From contig NZ_JAABNT010000013.1 of assembly GCF_010667575.1 (NCBI RefSeq), forward strand, positions 52,921 through 116,920: DNA of 64,000 bases, given 5' to 3'. Made by a program: the position numbers and the translations under genes. The notes under the pieces were generated by a model. It had not been told where the DNA came from, did no database searches, and saw only the letters and a list, made by a program, of their open reading frames with translations. This DNA is from Sulfitobacter sediminilitoris. Its GTDB lineage: Bacteria > Pseudomonadota > Alphaproteobacteria > Rhodobacterales > Rhodobacteraceae. Positions 34,894 through 44,953 of this stretch are shown piece by piece; positions within the stretch are counted from its first letter, which is position 1, and the number at the start of each line of letters is the position of its first letter.

Positions 34894-35903
34894 ACGACTT
34901 TGTGCAAATCAATGATGTGAACCGTCTTTTCGGGCCAAACCTCAGCACGGGTGAGAAAATTGCAGCCAAGCTGGGCGGAAAAGTTGAGACCCGGTCGGTC
35001 CGGGCGGTATCAGACGTGACGCTAAGCGTGCGCAGGGGCGAGACGCTGGGTTTGGTAGGCGAATCCGGCTGTGGCAAATCCACACTGGGCCGTCTGATCG
35101 CGGGCATCCTGTCGCCAACATCTGGCACCGTTTCCATTGGTGGCGCTTCAGTAATGCAGAATGGCACGAAGGTGACGACGCGCGTTCAGACCGTGTTTCA
35201 GGATCCGTTTGCCAGCCTCGATCCGCGCATGAAGGTGGGCGATACCGTATCCGAGGGGCCCATCGCCCACGGTCTCACGACGAAATCAAATGCACGCACC
35301 TATGTCGCGGAATGGTTTGAACGGGTGGGCCTAGACCCTGTCTGGGTTGATCGATATCCGCATCAGTTCTCGGGGGGGCAGCGCCAGCGGATCGCGATTG
35401 CGCGTGCACTTGCCATGCAGCCCGACGTGCTGATCTGTGACGAACCTGTCGCGTCATTGGACGTGTCGATACAGGCGCAGATTATCAACCTGTTTCTGGA
35501 ACTGACGCGTGACCTGGGGCTGACCACAGTGTTTATCAGCCATGACCTTTCTGTCGTGCAGCACGTCAGTGACCGGGTGGCAGTCATGTACCTTGGCAGG
35601 ATCGTTGAACTGGGACCGGTGGCGGAGGTTTTTGGCAATCCGGCCCACCCCTATACCGCAGCGCTTTTCGGCAGCGTGCCCAAGCTGGTGCTGGATGCTG
35701 ATGAGCTTGTGCGCTTTGACACGATAGAAGGAGAAGTGCCTTCACCCCTGTCGCCGCCGTCCGGATGTTACTATCATCCGCGGTGTCCGCTCGCGACGGC
35801 GGAGTGCCGGGCCAACCAACCCGTGACGCAGCCCGTATCGGACCTTCGTGCGGTCGCATGCCATAATTCTGAGCAGCAGCTGGCAAAAGCATCGGCTATT
35901 TGA
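34890..35903 (+). CDS. ABC transporter ATP-binding protein (DppF type)
   Basis: A 337-residue ATPase subunit. Walker A is GESGCGKSTLG near residue 58, the signature FSGGQRQRIAIA, Walker B VLICDEPVASLD and the H-loop FISHDLSVV. The C-terminal cysteine cluster is SGCYYHPRCPLATAEC. An insertion between the first strand and Walker A (FGPNLSTGEKIAAKLGGKVETRSV) is usual in DppF/OppF-type proteins acting on oligopeptides and opines. It overlaps the previous gene by four bases and closes the importer operon. Confidence 0.93.
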   Translation: MNDFVQINDVNRLFGPNLSTGEKIAAKLGGKVETRSVRAVSDVTLSVRRGETLGLVGESGCGKSTLGRLIAGILSPTSGTVSIGGASVMQNGTKVTTRVQTVFQDPFASLDPRMKVGDTVSEGPIAHGLTTKSNARTYVAEWFERVGLDPVWVDRYPHQFSGGQRQRIAIARALAMQPDVLICDEPVASLDVSIQAQIINLFLELTRDLGLTTVFISHDLSVVQHVSDRVAVMYLGRIVELGPVAEVFGNPAHPYTAALFGSVPKLVLDADELVRFDTIEGEVPSPLSPPSGCYYHPRCPLATAECRANQPVTQPVSDLRAVACHNSEQQLAKASAI

Positions 35904-36024
35904 ACTTTTTTCTGAGTTGGCGCGTCCCCCCGAGCGGTAAAGTGATCCCAGTTTTGATGGAACAGATTGTTTGCGCTCTATGGTGACTTGGCATTAGATC
36001 GTCCTAACTCAAAGTCAGACCGAG

Positions 36025-37905
36025 ATGTCGGGAGATGATCGCGGCCAACCGCGACGGTCCGGGCGCAAAATAAGGGCGATTGGTGTGCAATTGACGGCAG
36101 AGCATTGGATTTCAATAAGGCTGGCGCAGGGTATCTGTGCCATAGGCTTCGCGATGTTTGCAGTGGCGGGGCATGCTGCTGACGTCCGTCTGACAGGCAT
36201 CCCGCAAGACAGCGATCTCTTTCAGAGCTTGCAAGGTGGGTCATTGCTGTTTGAGCAATCCGCAGAAGAAATCACCCCCTCAACCCAAGAAGTTGTCGCA
36301 GCGGCTCAGGCCGATTACGGTCGTCTGCTGGCCGTTCTTTACGACAACGGGCATTTCGGCCCCGTCATCACAATCACGCTCGACGGCATTGATGCTGCAA
36401 ACATTCCGCCAGTCCAGCCGCCGCGCAAGATCGACACCGCCGTAATCAAGGTTGATCCCGGCCCGTCCTTTCGGTTTGGCCGCGCCACAATCGCGCCGGT
36501 GGCCCCCGGTACGACCCTGCCTGAGGGATTTGCCACAGGTCAGACCGCTCGCTTGAGCGTGCTGAAAGACGCGGTGGCAGAGGGTGTGGATGGTTGGCGT
36601 GCGCAGGGCCACGCGAAGGCCGAACTTGCCAGCCAGGAATTGACCGCACGGCACCCCGACAGGACGATCAACGCTGATCTGCGTCTGGCACCGGGGCCAA
36701 AGCTGCGATTTGGCCCGCTGAGGGTGAAAGGCAATCAGGCGGTCAGGACCGAGCGTATTCTTGAGATCGCAGGCCTGCCCGTAGGCCAGACCTATTCCCC
36801 CGATGAATCGCGCCTTGCCACAGCACGCTTGCGCCGCACAGGCACCTTCAACGCCGTTGCCCTGATAGAAGCAGACCGTATCGGCCCGAACGAGACGCTG
36901 CCGATTACCGCGCAGGTGACAGAGGCGCCGCCGCGCCGCTTCGGTTTCGGAGCCGAGCTTGGATCGCTTGAAGGACTGACATTGAGCGCCTTCTGGCTGC
37001 ACCGCAACTTTTTCGGTGGGGCAGAGCGGCTTCGTGTTGAAGGTGAGGTAAAAGGTATAGGTGGCAACTCAGGCGGGGAAGATTACCGCCTTGGGGTGCG
37101 ATTTGAACGACCAGCAACCTTCAATGAAGACACGGATTTCTATGCGTTGGCTCAGATCGAGCAGTTGGATGAAGTGAATTTCTTTTCCCGCCGGGCGGAT
37201 ATTGGGGCCGGTATCAAGCGCATCGCGAATGAAAACCGCACCTATACGCTGGGCCTTGGATTGCGCAGGGCTGAAACGCGCGATGTGTTCGGCGAAAATA
37301 GATATACGCTTCTGACCCTGCCGTTGGGGGCCGAGTTCGACTACCGCGACAACATGCTGGACGCGCAGAAAGGCTACTACATCAAGGCAGGGGTTACCCC
37401 GTTTCTGGCGGTCAGTGGTTCTGATAATGGCGTGCGCAGTTTCGTCGATGCCCGGATCTACCGGACATTCGGCACCGCCCGACCTGTAACCTTTGCGCTG
37501 CGCGGACAATTGGGATCAGTCTATGGACCAGACCTAAGCGAGGCCCCGGCGGATTACCTGTTCTACTCGGGCGGCGGCGGGACCGTACGTGGCCAGCCTT
37601 ATCAGGCGCTCGGAGTTGATCTGGGCGGAGGTGATGTCGTGGGTGGACGCAGCTTTTTGGCCGTTTCCGCCGAAGCGCGGGTCAAGATCACCGATACGAT
37701 CGGTTTGGTGGGATTTGTGGACGGCGGCTATGTCGGATCGGAGGAATTCTACGATGGCTCTGGTGAATGGCATTCGGGTGCAGGGGTCGGGCTGCGGTAC
37801 AACACCGGGATCGGTCCGATACGGTTGGACCTTGCTGTGCCGACGTCCGGACCTGAAACTGACGAGAACTTTCAGGTCTACATCGGTATAGGGCAGTCGT
37901 TCTGA
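36025..37905 (+). CDS. tamA: TamA-like outer-membrane assembly protein
   Basis: A 626-residue Omp85-family protein. The N-terminal hydrophobic stretch near residues 33-51 (LAQGICAIGFAMFAVAGHA) is a signal peptide after a long basic start region; a later start near 36154 would shorten it too far. POTRA domains precede the barrel: YGRLLAVLYDNGHFGPVI in the first and LRFGPLRVKGNQAVRTERILEIAGLPVG in the last. The surface-antigen beta-barrel from about residue 300 ends with NFQVYIGIGQSF, whose terminal phenylalanine is typical for BAM recognition. It works with TamB in outer-membrane protein insertion or lipid transport. The next gene begins on the stop codon. Confidence 0.9.
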   Translation: MSGDDRGQPRRSGRKIRAIGVQLTAEHWISIRLAQGICAIGFAMFAVAGHAADVRLTGIPQDSDLFQSLQGGSLLFEQSAEEITPSTQEVVAAAQADYGRLLAVLYDNGHFGPVITITLDGIDAANIPPVQPPRKIDTAVIKVDPGPSFRFGRATIAPVAPGTTLPEGFATGQTARLSVLKDAVAEGVDGWRAQGHAKAELASQELTARHPDRTINADLRLAPGPKLRFGPLRVKGNQAVRTERILEIAGLPVGQTYSPDESRLATARLRRTGTFNAVALIEADRIGPNETLPITAQVTEAPPRRFGFGAELGSLEGLTLSAFWLHRNFFGGAERLRVEGEVKGIGGNSGGEDYRLGVRFERPATFNEDTDFYALAQIEQLDEVNFFSRRADIGAGIKRIANENRTYTLGLGLRRAETRDVFGENRYTLLTLPLGAEFDYRDNMLDAQKGYYIKAGVTPFLAVSGSDNGVRSFVDARIYRTFGTARPVTFALRGQLGSVYGPDLSEAPADYLFYSGGGGTVRGQPYQALGVDLGGGDVVGGRSFLAVSAEARVKITDTIGLVGFVDGGYVGSEEFYDGSGEWHSGAGVGLRYNTGIGPIRLDLAVPTSGPETDENFQVYIGIGQSF

Positions 37906-40900
37906 TGCGGTTCCTGGCTCATTTCCTGACGGTCACCGTCTTTTATATCCTGTCTCTGACCGCCGCCATTGCCCAAGAGGATGACAAGGGCTTTCTGACA
38001 CGCACCCTTCAGGATTTGCTCAGCGGTGCGGGGCGCACGGTCAGCATTGACGGCTTCGCCGGCGCGCTCAGTTCTTCGGCTTCCTTTGACCGGATGACGA
38101 TAGCGGATAGCGACGGCATCTGGCTGACGCTGGACGACGTGGTGCTGGAGTGGAACCGCTCTGCCTTGTTGCGGGGACGTCTGGAAGTTCAGAGCCTGTC
38201 GGCTGAGCGGTTGGACGTAGACCGTCTGCCTGTCCCGGAGAAAGACGCGTTGCCCGACGCCGAGGCAGCGCCGTTTAGCTTGCCCGAACTCCCGGTTGCC
38301 ATCCGGATCGAGGCATTTTCTATCGCGCAGATCAATCTCGGCGCGCCGCTGTTGGGCGAGGCCGCGCAATTGTCTGTCACCGCCTCGGCGCGGCTGAATG
38401 ACGAATTGGCGAATATAGACCTGCAGGCACTACGCACCGATGCCAAACGTGGCGAGTTCATCGTGAAAGCCAACTTTGAACGCAGTGACAGTATGCTTGA
38501 TCTGTTGCTTAAGCTGGATGAGGGCGCAGAAGGTATCGCCGCGAAGGTGCTGAACCTGCCGGGCCAGCCGACCGTGAAAATGTCCGTAGAGGGCAGCGGT
38601 CCGTTGGATGACTTTACTGCCGATGTCGCCGTCGCAACCGACGGTGCGGAACGGCTTGCCGGTCAGGTTACGCTCGGCACCCAGACGCCGCGCCGTGCCT
38701 CGGACACGCCGGACCGCCGCGTTCAGGCTGATATCGGTGGGGATATCACGGCCTTGCTTGCCCCCCGCTATCGGGAGTTTTTTGGCGAAGACGTCAACCT
38801 GACCATTGATGCCCTGCTGGAAAGCAGCGGGGCAATTGAGATCAGCACCTTCGCCTTGAACGCGCAGGCCGCGCAATTGGAAGGAAAGGTCACCCTGAAT
38901 CAAGAGCGTTGGCCCAGCCTGATCGATATCAGTGGACGTGTTGCCAACCCTGATGGCACACCGATCCTGCTACCGGTGGGGGGCGATGGTACATCCGTAG
39001 AGGACGTGACACTGCGCGTTGATTATGATGCCGCCAACGGCGATGCTATCGACGCCGCTTTTGACATTGTCGGGCTGTCGCTGAACGGTGTGTCCATCGA
39101 TCAGACGTCACTGTCGCTGGATGGTGTGTTGCAGGCGAATGTTGGCCGGGTTGGCCAGTTCAACGGCGATTTGAGTTTTGCAACCGACGGGCTTGCCCTG
39201 TTGGATCAGGCGTTGTCCGAGGCTCTGGGTCAGCAGCTGCGCGGGCAGGCAAGCATTGCCTATACCGAAGGTCAGCCCTTGGAGATCAGCGGTCTGAACC
39301 TTTCTGGGACGGACTATCAGCTGTCCGGCAACGCGCGGATTGAGGGGGGCGAGACCGGTCTGAGCACGCAGCTTGACGCAACGCTGGAGGCCCGTGATCT
39401 TAGCCGGTTTTCGGCTCTTGCTGGGCAAGAATTGGACGGACAGACGACATTGGCGCTGAACGGTAGGGTCGTGCCGCTAGGTGGCCAATTCGACGTTACC
39501 GCAACGGGAAATACGCGGGACCTTGTTGTTGGTATTCCGCAGGCTGACGCGGTACTGGCCGGTCGCACGGATGTAAGCCTCGCAGCGAGACGAGATGAAA
39601 CAGGGACGTTCTTACGAGACCTTGTGCTTGAGAACGACGCACTAAGCCTGGCCGGACAGGCCGAGTTGCGGACCGATAACAGCCGGGCGGAGGCGCGTTT
39701 CCAACTGAAAGATATCGGGCTTGTCCTTCCTCAGTACTCGGGCCCCGTGAGCGTGACTGCGACGGCTTTGCAGAATACGGCGGGCTGGACAATTGATGCC
39801 GCAACCAATGGCCCCTACGGCGCGGCGCTGACAGCTCAAGGACTGGCCACAGGCCCTAATGCATCCCTGCAATTCACGGCAGATGTCCCTGATGCCAAAC
39901 CATTCGCGGAACAGGTCGAAGGGCCGGTTAGGGCTACCGGCACGCTGCGCCAGACGCCAAACGGTTGGCAGATCGACACCAGTGCCACCGGTCCCTATCA
40001 GGTCACGGCAGACGTTCAGGGGGTGATCGCACCACAGGTGAATGTCAGCTTTGATCTGTCATTGCCGGACTTGCGCCCGCTGGTGCCGCAAGTCTCTGGC
40101 CCGTTGAACGCGACAGGCACACTACGTCAGACCGATCAGGGTTTCATGATCGATACCCGCGCAAGTGGTCCGTACGGTGCCACCGCGCTTGTTGAGGGGT
40201 TGGCCACAGGGCCGGACATGCGCCTGTCCTTTGATCTTTCGATGCCAAACGTGAACCCGCTTGCCCCCGGCGTTTCCGGCCCCTTGTCAGCGAACGGTGT
40301 TGTCAGGCAAACGACTGACGGTATCGCGGTGGAAGCGACCGCATCAGGTCCTTATTCGGCGCAGGCAGTCGTCGACGGGGTGGTGACTGGGCCACGGGCG
40401 AATGTCGATTTCAGCCTGAGCATGCCCAACATCGGGGCGCTGGTCGACAAGGTTAACGGGCCACTTAATGTCAACGGAACTGCGCGCAGGGAAGGTGCCG
40501 GTTGGCGGCTTGACACGGACGCGAGCGGACCGTCCGGCACGCAAGCTACTGTCGCCGGGCTGGTCAACGGTGATGGAACCCTGAACCTGAACATCAACGG
40601 ATCTGCGCCCTTGGGGCTCAGCCGTCCGTTTCTGGCGCCGCGCGATTTGCAGGGCCAGGCCCAGTTTGACCTAAGCGTGAATGGCCCTGCGGCGCTGTCG
40701 TCAGTGTCGGGTACAATCCGTACCCAAGCGGCGACGTTTAGTGCCCCCAACCTGCGCTTTGCGCTGCAAGGGATCGCCGCCGACGTCCGCATCGCCAACA
40801 ACCGTGCACAGCTTGAGGTCAGCGCAAACGCAAGCAATGGCGGCAGAGTGCGTGCAGATGGGGCGATAACCCTCACACCCTCAATGCCTGCCGATATCCA

Positions 40901-41879
40901 GATCGGGCTTGAAAATGTCGTACTGATCGACCCTCGTCTTTACCGCACCTCTGTCAGTGGCGCGTTGCGCCTGGCGGGGCCGCTGACAGGCGGCGCGCGG
41001 ATCGATGGGCAGGTCGATGTTGGAGAGACAACGGTAAACGTGCCCTCGACCGGTCTGACCAGCATCGGCGATATTCCCCCGATCACGCACATCGGTGCGA
41101 CGCGACCCGTCATGTCCACCCGCCGCAAGGCGGGGTTGGATACTGCCGCTGCGGGCGACGATCCTGCGGCGCGCAGCGGGGAGGGATTTGGATTGAACAT
41201 CCGGGTCAATGCACCGAACCGCATCTTTGTGCGTGGGCGTGGCTTGGATGCGGAACTTGGCGGCGCACTCAGGCTAACCGGCAACACCAACAGGATCATC
41301 TCTGCCGGTCGTTTCGACCTGTTGCGGGGACGCTTGGACATCCTTGGAAAACGGTTTGATCTGATCGAGGGCTCAATCCAGTTTCAGGGTGATTTGATCC
41401 CCTACATTCGCTTTGTCTCTGCAACGAACACCCAGACGGGCGAAGTACGCGTCGTTGTTGACGGACCAGCGGACGCGCCCAAGGTCAGCTTTGAATCCAC
41501 GCCCGAGGCACCGCAGGACGAGGTCTTGGCCCAGCTCCTATTTGGGCGGAAAATATCTGAAATTTCGCCATTTCAGGCGCTGCAACTGGCCAATGCTGTT
41601 GCCACCTTGGCGGGGCGCGGTGGCGTGGGTGTGATCAGCAATCTACGCCAGGGCTTCGGTCTGGACGATCTGGATATCACGACAACCGACAGCGGCGCGA
41701 CGGCAGTGCGCGCGGGCAAGTACATCTCGGAAAATGTCTATACGGACGTTACGGCCGCATCGGATGGCACGGGTGAGGTGTCGCTCAACCTCGACATCAC
41801 GTCGAACCTCAAAGGCAAGGCAACGCTAGGCTCTGACGGCAACAGCGGTATCGGGGTATTTTTCGAGAAAGACTATTAG
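37905..41879 (+). CDS. tamB: TamB, inner-membrane-anchored translocation/assembly module protein
   Basis: A 1324-residue AsmA-like repeating beta-groove protein. An N-terminal anchor helix (FLAHFLTVTVFYILSLTAAIA) leads into a long periplasmic beta-taco. The C-terminal DUF490/TamB domain is clear from RGRLDILGKRFDLIEGSIQFQGDLIPYIRF to the end and includes PQDEVLAQLLFGRKISEISPFQALQLANAVA. TamB bridges inner membrane and TamA, and in relatives moves phospholipids. Residues 636-875 are four tandem units of about 60 residues, each starting G-P-Y. It overlaps tamA by one base (TGATG) and the convergent flavin reductase by four. Confidence 0.93.
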   Translation: MRFLAHFLTVTVFYILSLTAAIAQEDDKGFLTRTLQDLLSGAGRTVSIDGFAGALSSSASFDRMTIADSDGIWLTLDDVVLEWNRSALLRGRLEVQSLSAERLDVDRLPVPEKDALPDAEAAPFSLPELPVAIRIEAFSIAQINLGAPLLGEAAQLSVTASARLNDELANIDLQALRTDAKRGEFIVKANFERSDSMLDLLLKLDEGAEGIAAKVLNLPGQPTVKMSVEGSGPLDDFTADVAVATDGAERLAGQVTLGTQTPRRASDTPDRRVQADIGGDITALLAPRYREFFGEDVNLTIDALLESSGAIEISTFALNAQAAQLEGKVTLNQERWPSLIDISGRVANPDGTPILLPVGGDGTSVEDVTLRVDYDAANGDAIDAAFDIVGLSLNGVSIDQTSLSLDGVLQANVGRVGQFNGDLSFATDGLALLDQALSEALGQQLRGQASIAYTEGQPLEISGLNLSGTDYQLSGNARIEGGETGLSTQLDATLEARDLSRFSALAGQELDGQTTLALNGRVVPLGGQFDVTATGNTRDLVVGIPQADAVLAGRTDVSLAARRDETGTFLRDLVLENDALSLAGQAELRTDNSRAEARFQLKDIGLVLPQYSGPVSVTATALQNTAGWTIDAATNGPYGAALTAQGLATGPNASLQFTADVPDAKPFAEQVEGPVRATGTLRQTPNGWQIDTSATGPYQVTADVQGVIAPQVNVSFDLSLPDLRPLVPQVSGPLNATGTLRQTDQGFMIDTRASGPYGATALVEGLATGPDMRLSFDLSMPNVNPLAPGVSGPLSANGVVRQTTDGIAVEATASGPYSAQAVVDGVVTGPRANVDFSLSMPNIGALVDKVNGPLNVNGTARREGAGWRLDTDASGPSGTQATVAGLVNGDGTLNLNINGSAPLGLSRPFLAPRDLQGQAQFDLSVNGPAALSSVSGTIRTQAATFSAPNLRFALQGIAADVRIANNRAQLEVSANASNGGRVRADGAITLTPSMPADIQIGLENVVLIDPRLYRTSVSGALRLAGPLTGGARIDGQVDVGETTVNVPSTGLTSIGDIPPITHIGATRPVMSTRRKAGLDTAAAGDDPAARSGEGFGLNIRVNAPNRIFVRGRGLDAELGGALRLTGNTNRIISAGRFDLLRGRLDILGKRFDLIEGSIQFQGDLIPYIRFVSATNTQTGEVRVVVDGPADAPKVSFESTPEAPQDEVLAQLLFGRKISEISPFQALQLANAVATLAGRGGVGVISNLRQGFGLDDLDITTTDSGATAVRAGKYISENVYTDVTAASDGTGEVSLNLDITSNLKGKATLGSDGNSGIGVFFEKDY
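39810..40526 (+). repeat. Four 177-180-bp tandem repeats inside tamB
   Basis: Units begin at 39810, 39990, 40167 and 40347, each coding GPYxxxA... and a conserved SGPLxxxGTLRQT segment, with a decayed fifth unit from 40527 (GPSGTQATV). The second unit is one codon shorter. Coding repeats of this kind lengthen the TamB groove; the nucleotide sequences differ between units, so the duplication is not recent. Confidence 0.85.
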
Positions 41880-42430
41880 GTTTTCGGCTTGAACGTCCCA
41901 AACCGGCCTTGGTCAAACAGCAATCCAGCCCCTTCGCCGGGACGTTCGGCTGCGTGCCTGATCTGTCCCACGATCAAGGAATGATCCCCAGCCGGGTGCA
42001 CCGCGAAACGCTCGCAGTGAAACGCCGCCAGACATCCAGACAGTTGCGGTGCGCCATCCGCCCCCTTGGTCCAGCCAAAGTCGCTGAAATCATGTCCTTG
42101 CGTCGCAAAATGATGCGCTACATCCTGCTGGTCCTCGCCCAGAATGTGGATGCAATAGTGCTTGGCATTGGCAAATGCATCATGCCGTTTGGACCGTAGC
42201 GCCGCAGACCACAGCACCAGCGGCGGATCCAGAGATACTGATGAAAACGAATTTGCCGTCATGCCCAGAGGACCGCTTTCGGTAAACGTCGTGATGACGG
42301 TCACACCTGTGCCAAAGCGCCCAAAGGCGCTGCGCAGGGCACGCCCGTCGGTTGGCGCAAATGAAATCATGTCGTTGTCCATCGCGCTGTGCGGTGCCAC
42401 GCCCTGACCGATTTGTCCATAGATGCCCAT
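41876..42430 (-). CDS. Flavin reductase family protein
   Basis: A 184-residue FMN-binding split-barrel protein. The signature ALRSAFGRFGTGVTVITT near residue 30 and GMTANSFSSVSLDPPLVLWS are the standard flavin reductase (HpaC/DszD-like) motifs, with HSLIVGQIRHA near the end. These proteins supply reduced FMN to a monooxygenase. No monooxygenase is adjacent, so the partner is elsewhere. The start at 42430 has AGGAAAGG upstream; MDNDMISFAP at 42382 is an alternative. It is downstream of acs but separated from it by a terminator. Confidence 0.88.
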   Translation of the reverse strand: MGIYGQIGQGVAPHSAMDNDMISFAPTDGRALRSAFGRFGTGVTVITTFTESGPLGMTANSFSSVSLDPPLVLWSAALRSKRHDAFANAKHYCIHILGEDQQDVAHHFATQGHDFSDFGWTKGADGAPQLSGCLAAFHCERFAVHPAGDHSLIVGQIRHAAERPGEGAGLLFDQGRFGTFKPKT

Positions 42431-42490
42431 GCTTTGGCCTTTCCTGTCTGCCTCGCGCGTCAGATAGCGCGCGTCGGCTGTCGGGCCAGA

Positions 42491-42530
42491 AACTAAAACG
42501 CGACCCGGACCATATCAGGTCCGGATCGCG
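42491..42530 (-). terminator. Rho-independent terminator of acs
   Basis: On the minus strand, arms at 42518-42530 and 42499-42511 form a 13-base stem (one G-U pair) around a six-base loop, followed by TTTTAGTT. It lies 38 bases after the acs stop codon. Confidence 0.85.
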
Positions 42531-42567
42531 GCATTTCTGTGCAGTTGTGGCGCAAACCGCTTTTGCG

Positions 42568-44529
42568 TCAGCTTTTTCGGTTCATCCGGTTTTCGATCAG
42601 GTCATCGACAACAGCCGGTTCTGCAAGTGTTGACGTGTCGCCCAACGCCCCAAAATCATCTTCGGCGATCTTGCGCAGGATGCGCCGCATGATCTTGCCC
42701 GACCGGGTCTTGGGCAAGCCGGGCGCCCATTGGATCAGGTCTGGCGAAGCGATGGGGCCAATTTCGTTGCGCACCCAGTTGCGCAACTCTGTCCGCAATT
42801 CATCGGTGGGTTCTTCGCCCCCCATCAGCGTCACATAGCAATAGATGCCCTGTCCCTTGATATCATGGGGATAGCCGACAACCGCTGCTTCGGCGACCTT
42901 TGAATGCGCAACCAGCGCGCTTTCGACTTCCGCGGTGCCCATCCGGTGGCCGGACACGTTGATCACGTCGTCAACGCGCCCCGTGATCCAGTAATCGCCA
43001 TCCGCGTCCCGCTTGCACCCGTCGCCTGTAAAGTAATAGCCGGGATAATCCGCGAAGTAAGTTTTCTCGAACCGCTCGTGATCGCCCCAAACGGTGCGCA
43101 TCTGACCCGGCCAGCTGTCCGCGATGACAAGCACGCCTTCGGCGGGATTGTCGATAAGTTCCTCTGCGGTAGTAGGTTCCAGCACCTTGGGTTGGATGCC
43201 GAAGAACGGTTTCATCGCAGCCCCCGGTTTCATGGCATGTGCGCCGGGCAGGGGGGTCATCAAATGTCCGCCTGTTTCAGTCTGCCACCACGTGTCGACA
43301 ATCGGGCAACGGCCCTGTCCGACAACGTTGTTATACCAGTTCCAGGCTTCAGGGTTGATCGGCTCACCCACTGTTCCCAGCACCTTGAGGCTGCTGAGAT
43401 CGCATTTGGTCACGAAATCATTGCCTTGACCCATCAGCGCACGGATGGCTGTGGGGGCGGTGTAGAACTGGTTGACCTTGTGCTTTTCGCAGACCTGCCA
43501 GAAACGGCTGGCGTCAGGATAGGTTGGCACCCCTTCGAACATCAGCGTTGTGGCGCCATTGGCCAGCGGACCGTAGACAATATAGCTGTGGCCCGTAACC
43601 CAGCCGACATCAGCCGTGCACCAATAGATATCGCCATCGTGGTAATCGAAGGTGATCTCGTGGGTCATCGCGGCATAGACAAGATAGCCGCCTGTTGTGT
43701 GTACAACGCCCTTCGGTTGACCGGTTGAACCGGACGTATAGAGAATAAACAGGGGGTCTTCGGCACCTACTGCCTCGGGTGGGCAGTCGTCTGAAACTTT
43801 CTCAAGCTCTTCATGCAGCCAGAAATCCAGATCACCGCGCCAGGCGACCTGTTGGCCCGTACGTTTCACGACCAGACATTTGACGTCGTCAAAGTCGTTC
43901 AGCAGCGCCTGATTGACGTTATCCTTAAGGTTCGTCACCCGACCGCCGCGCGGCGCACCGTCGGAGGTGATCACCAGCTTTGCGTCACAGCCGTTCACCC
44001 TCGCGCCAAGAGCATCCGGCGAGAAGCCCGCGAAAACGATGGAATGAATGGCCCCAATCCGTGCACAGGCCAGCATCGCGTAGGCGGCCTCTGGGATCAT
44101 CGGCATATAGATTACCACGCGGTCACCTTTGCCGATCCCGAGGTTCTTCAGAACATTTGCCATGCGCGAGACGTGGCCGTGCAGTTCGTTATAGGTGATG
44201 TGCTGCGCTTCATCATCAGGGCTGTCCGGTTCCCAGATGATCGCGGTCTGATCGCCGCGTGTTTCAAGATGGCGGTCAATGCAGTTGGCGGCCACGTTCA
44301 GCTGGCCGTCGGCGTACCAGTTGATCTTGACGTTACCGAGTGTGAAATCGACGTCCTTGACCTGACTGAAGGGCTTCATCCAATCCACACGCGCCCCTTG
44401 CTCGCGCCAGAAGCCTTCCGGATCGTTGATCGAGGCTTCGTACATCTCAGTATAGCGGGCAGCGTTCACATGTGCGTCTGCGGCCATCTCGTCGGATGGT
44501 GGATATGTTTTTGCATCCTTATCGGACAT
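42568..44529 (-). CDS. acs: Acetyl-CoA synthetase
   Basis: A 653-residue AMP-forming acetate-CoA ligase, the normal length. The start at 44529 follows GGGAGGAA. Motifs are the P-loop-like [21 protein letters not shown], the substrate pocket [62 protein letters not shown] and the C-terminal lysine motif [11 protein letters not shown], the usual acetylation site. It activates acetate to acetyl-CoA in the cytoplasm. It is divergent from a TRAP importer, whose substrate may be a carboxylate, so joint use is possible but unproved. Confidence 0.96.
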   Translation of the reverse strand: MSDKDAKTYPPSDEMAADAHVNAARYTEMYEASINDPEGFWREQGARVDWMKPFSQVKDVDFTLGNVKINWYADGQLNVAANCIDRHLETRGDQTAIIWEPDSPDDEAQHITYNELHGHVSRMANVLKNLGIGKGDRVVIYMPMIPEAAYAMLACARIGAIHSIVFAGFSPDALGARVNGCDAKLVITSDGAPRGGRVTNLKDNVNQALLNDFDDVKCLVVKRTGQQVAWRGDLDFWLHEELEKVSDDCPPEAVGAEDPLFILYTSGSTGQPKGVVHTTGGYLVYAAMTHEITFDYHDGDIYWCTADVGWVTGHSYIVYGPLANGATTLMFEGVPTYPDASRFWQVCEKHKVNQFYTAPTAIRALMGQGNDFVTKCDLSSLKVLGTVGEPINPEAWNWYNNVVGQGRCPIVDTWWQTETGGHLMTPLPGAHAMKPGAAMKPFFGIQPKVLEPTTAEELIDNPAEGVLVIADSWPGQMRTVWGDHERFEKTYFADYPGYYFTGDGCKRDADGDYWITGRVDDVINVSGHRMGTAEVESALVAHSKVAEAAVVGYPHDIKGQGIYCYVTLMGGEEPTDELRTELRNWVRNEIGPIASPDLIQWAPGLPKTRSGKIMRRILRKIAEDDFGALGDTSTLAEPAVVDDLIENRMNRKS

Positions 44530-44953
44530 CGGTCGTTCCTCCCTTGGCAGTCTTTTTGCGTCAGACGGTAGTTTGTTACGACGTCTACGCTTCTCCTCGC
44601 CCGTGATCATAACGCGCTGTGAAAGGAAAGGAACAAGCAACAGGAAAGAGAGGGTTTCGCTGTAAAGGATTTTCCGTGCGCGCCATCGGTTTGTAAACTT
44701 TTGCATTGTGATTTGCCGGAAAAGAAACAGCGGCTTCGCACAGTCTGTTAGGGACCGGGCGCTGGTTTCACTCGGCAACCACACCCAAAACCGCTTGGAC
44801 AGGTCAAAAATCAGGCGACGACCATCTGCTCTGCGCCAATCTGTCTCAGGGCGGTCCGCCTGATGAACGCACGGGGTTGGCAGTCCCCTGCCATCACGCT
44901 AGCTTGCACGCCAAGCGCGCCGCGGAGGGCGCGCAGTAACGGGAGAAACATCA
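44530..44953. other. Divergent regulatory region, acs / TRAP operon
   Basis: This 424-base region has no credible gene. It holds TTTGC at two positions seven bases apart near 44700 (TTTTGCATTGTGATTTGCC), a possible activator or acetate-regulator site upstream of acs, and a GC-rich hairpin (GCGCGCC at 44915-44921 with GGCGCGC at 44928-44934) in the dctP leader just before GGGAG. I could not place definite promoter boxes. Confidence 0.4.

Noticed and set aside
39810..40526. The regular spacing as a CRISPR-like array
   Set aside because: The repeats are coding, 180 bases apart, in-frame in tamB, and have diverged; there are no short direct repeats with unique spacers.
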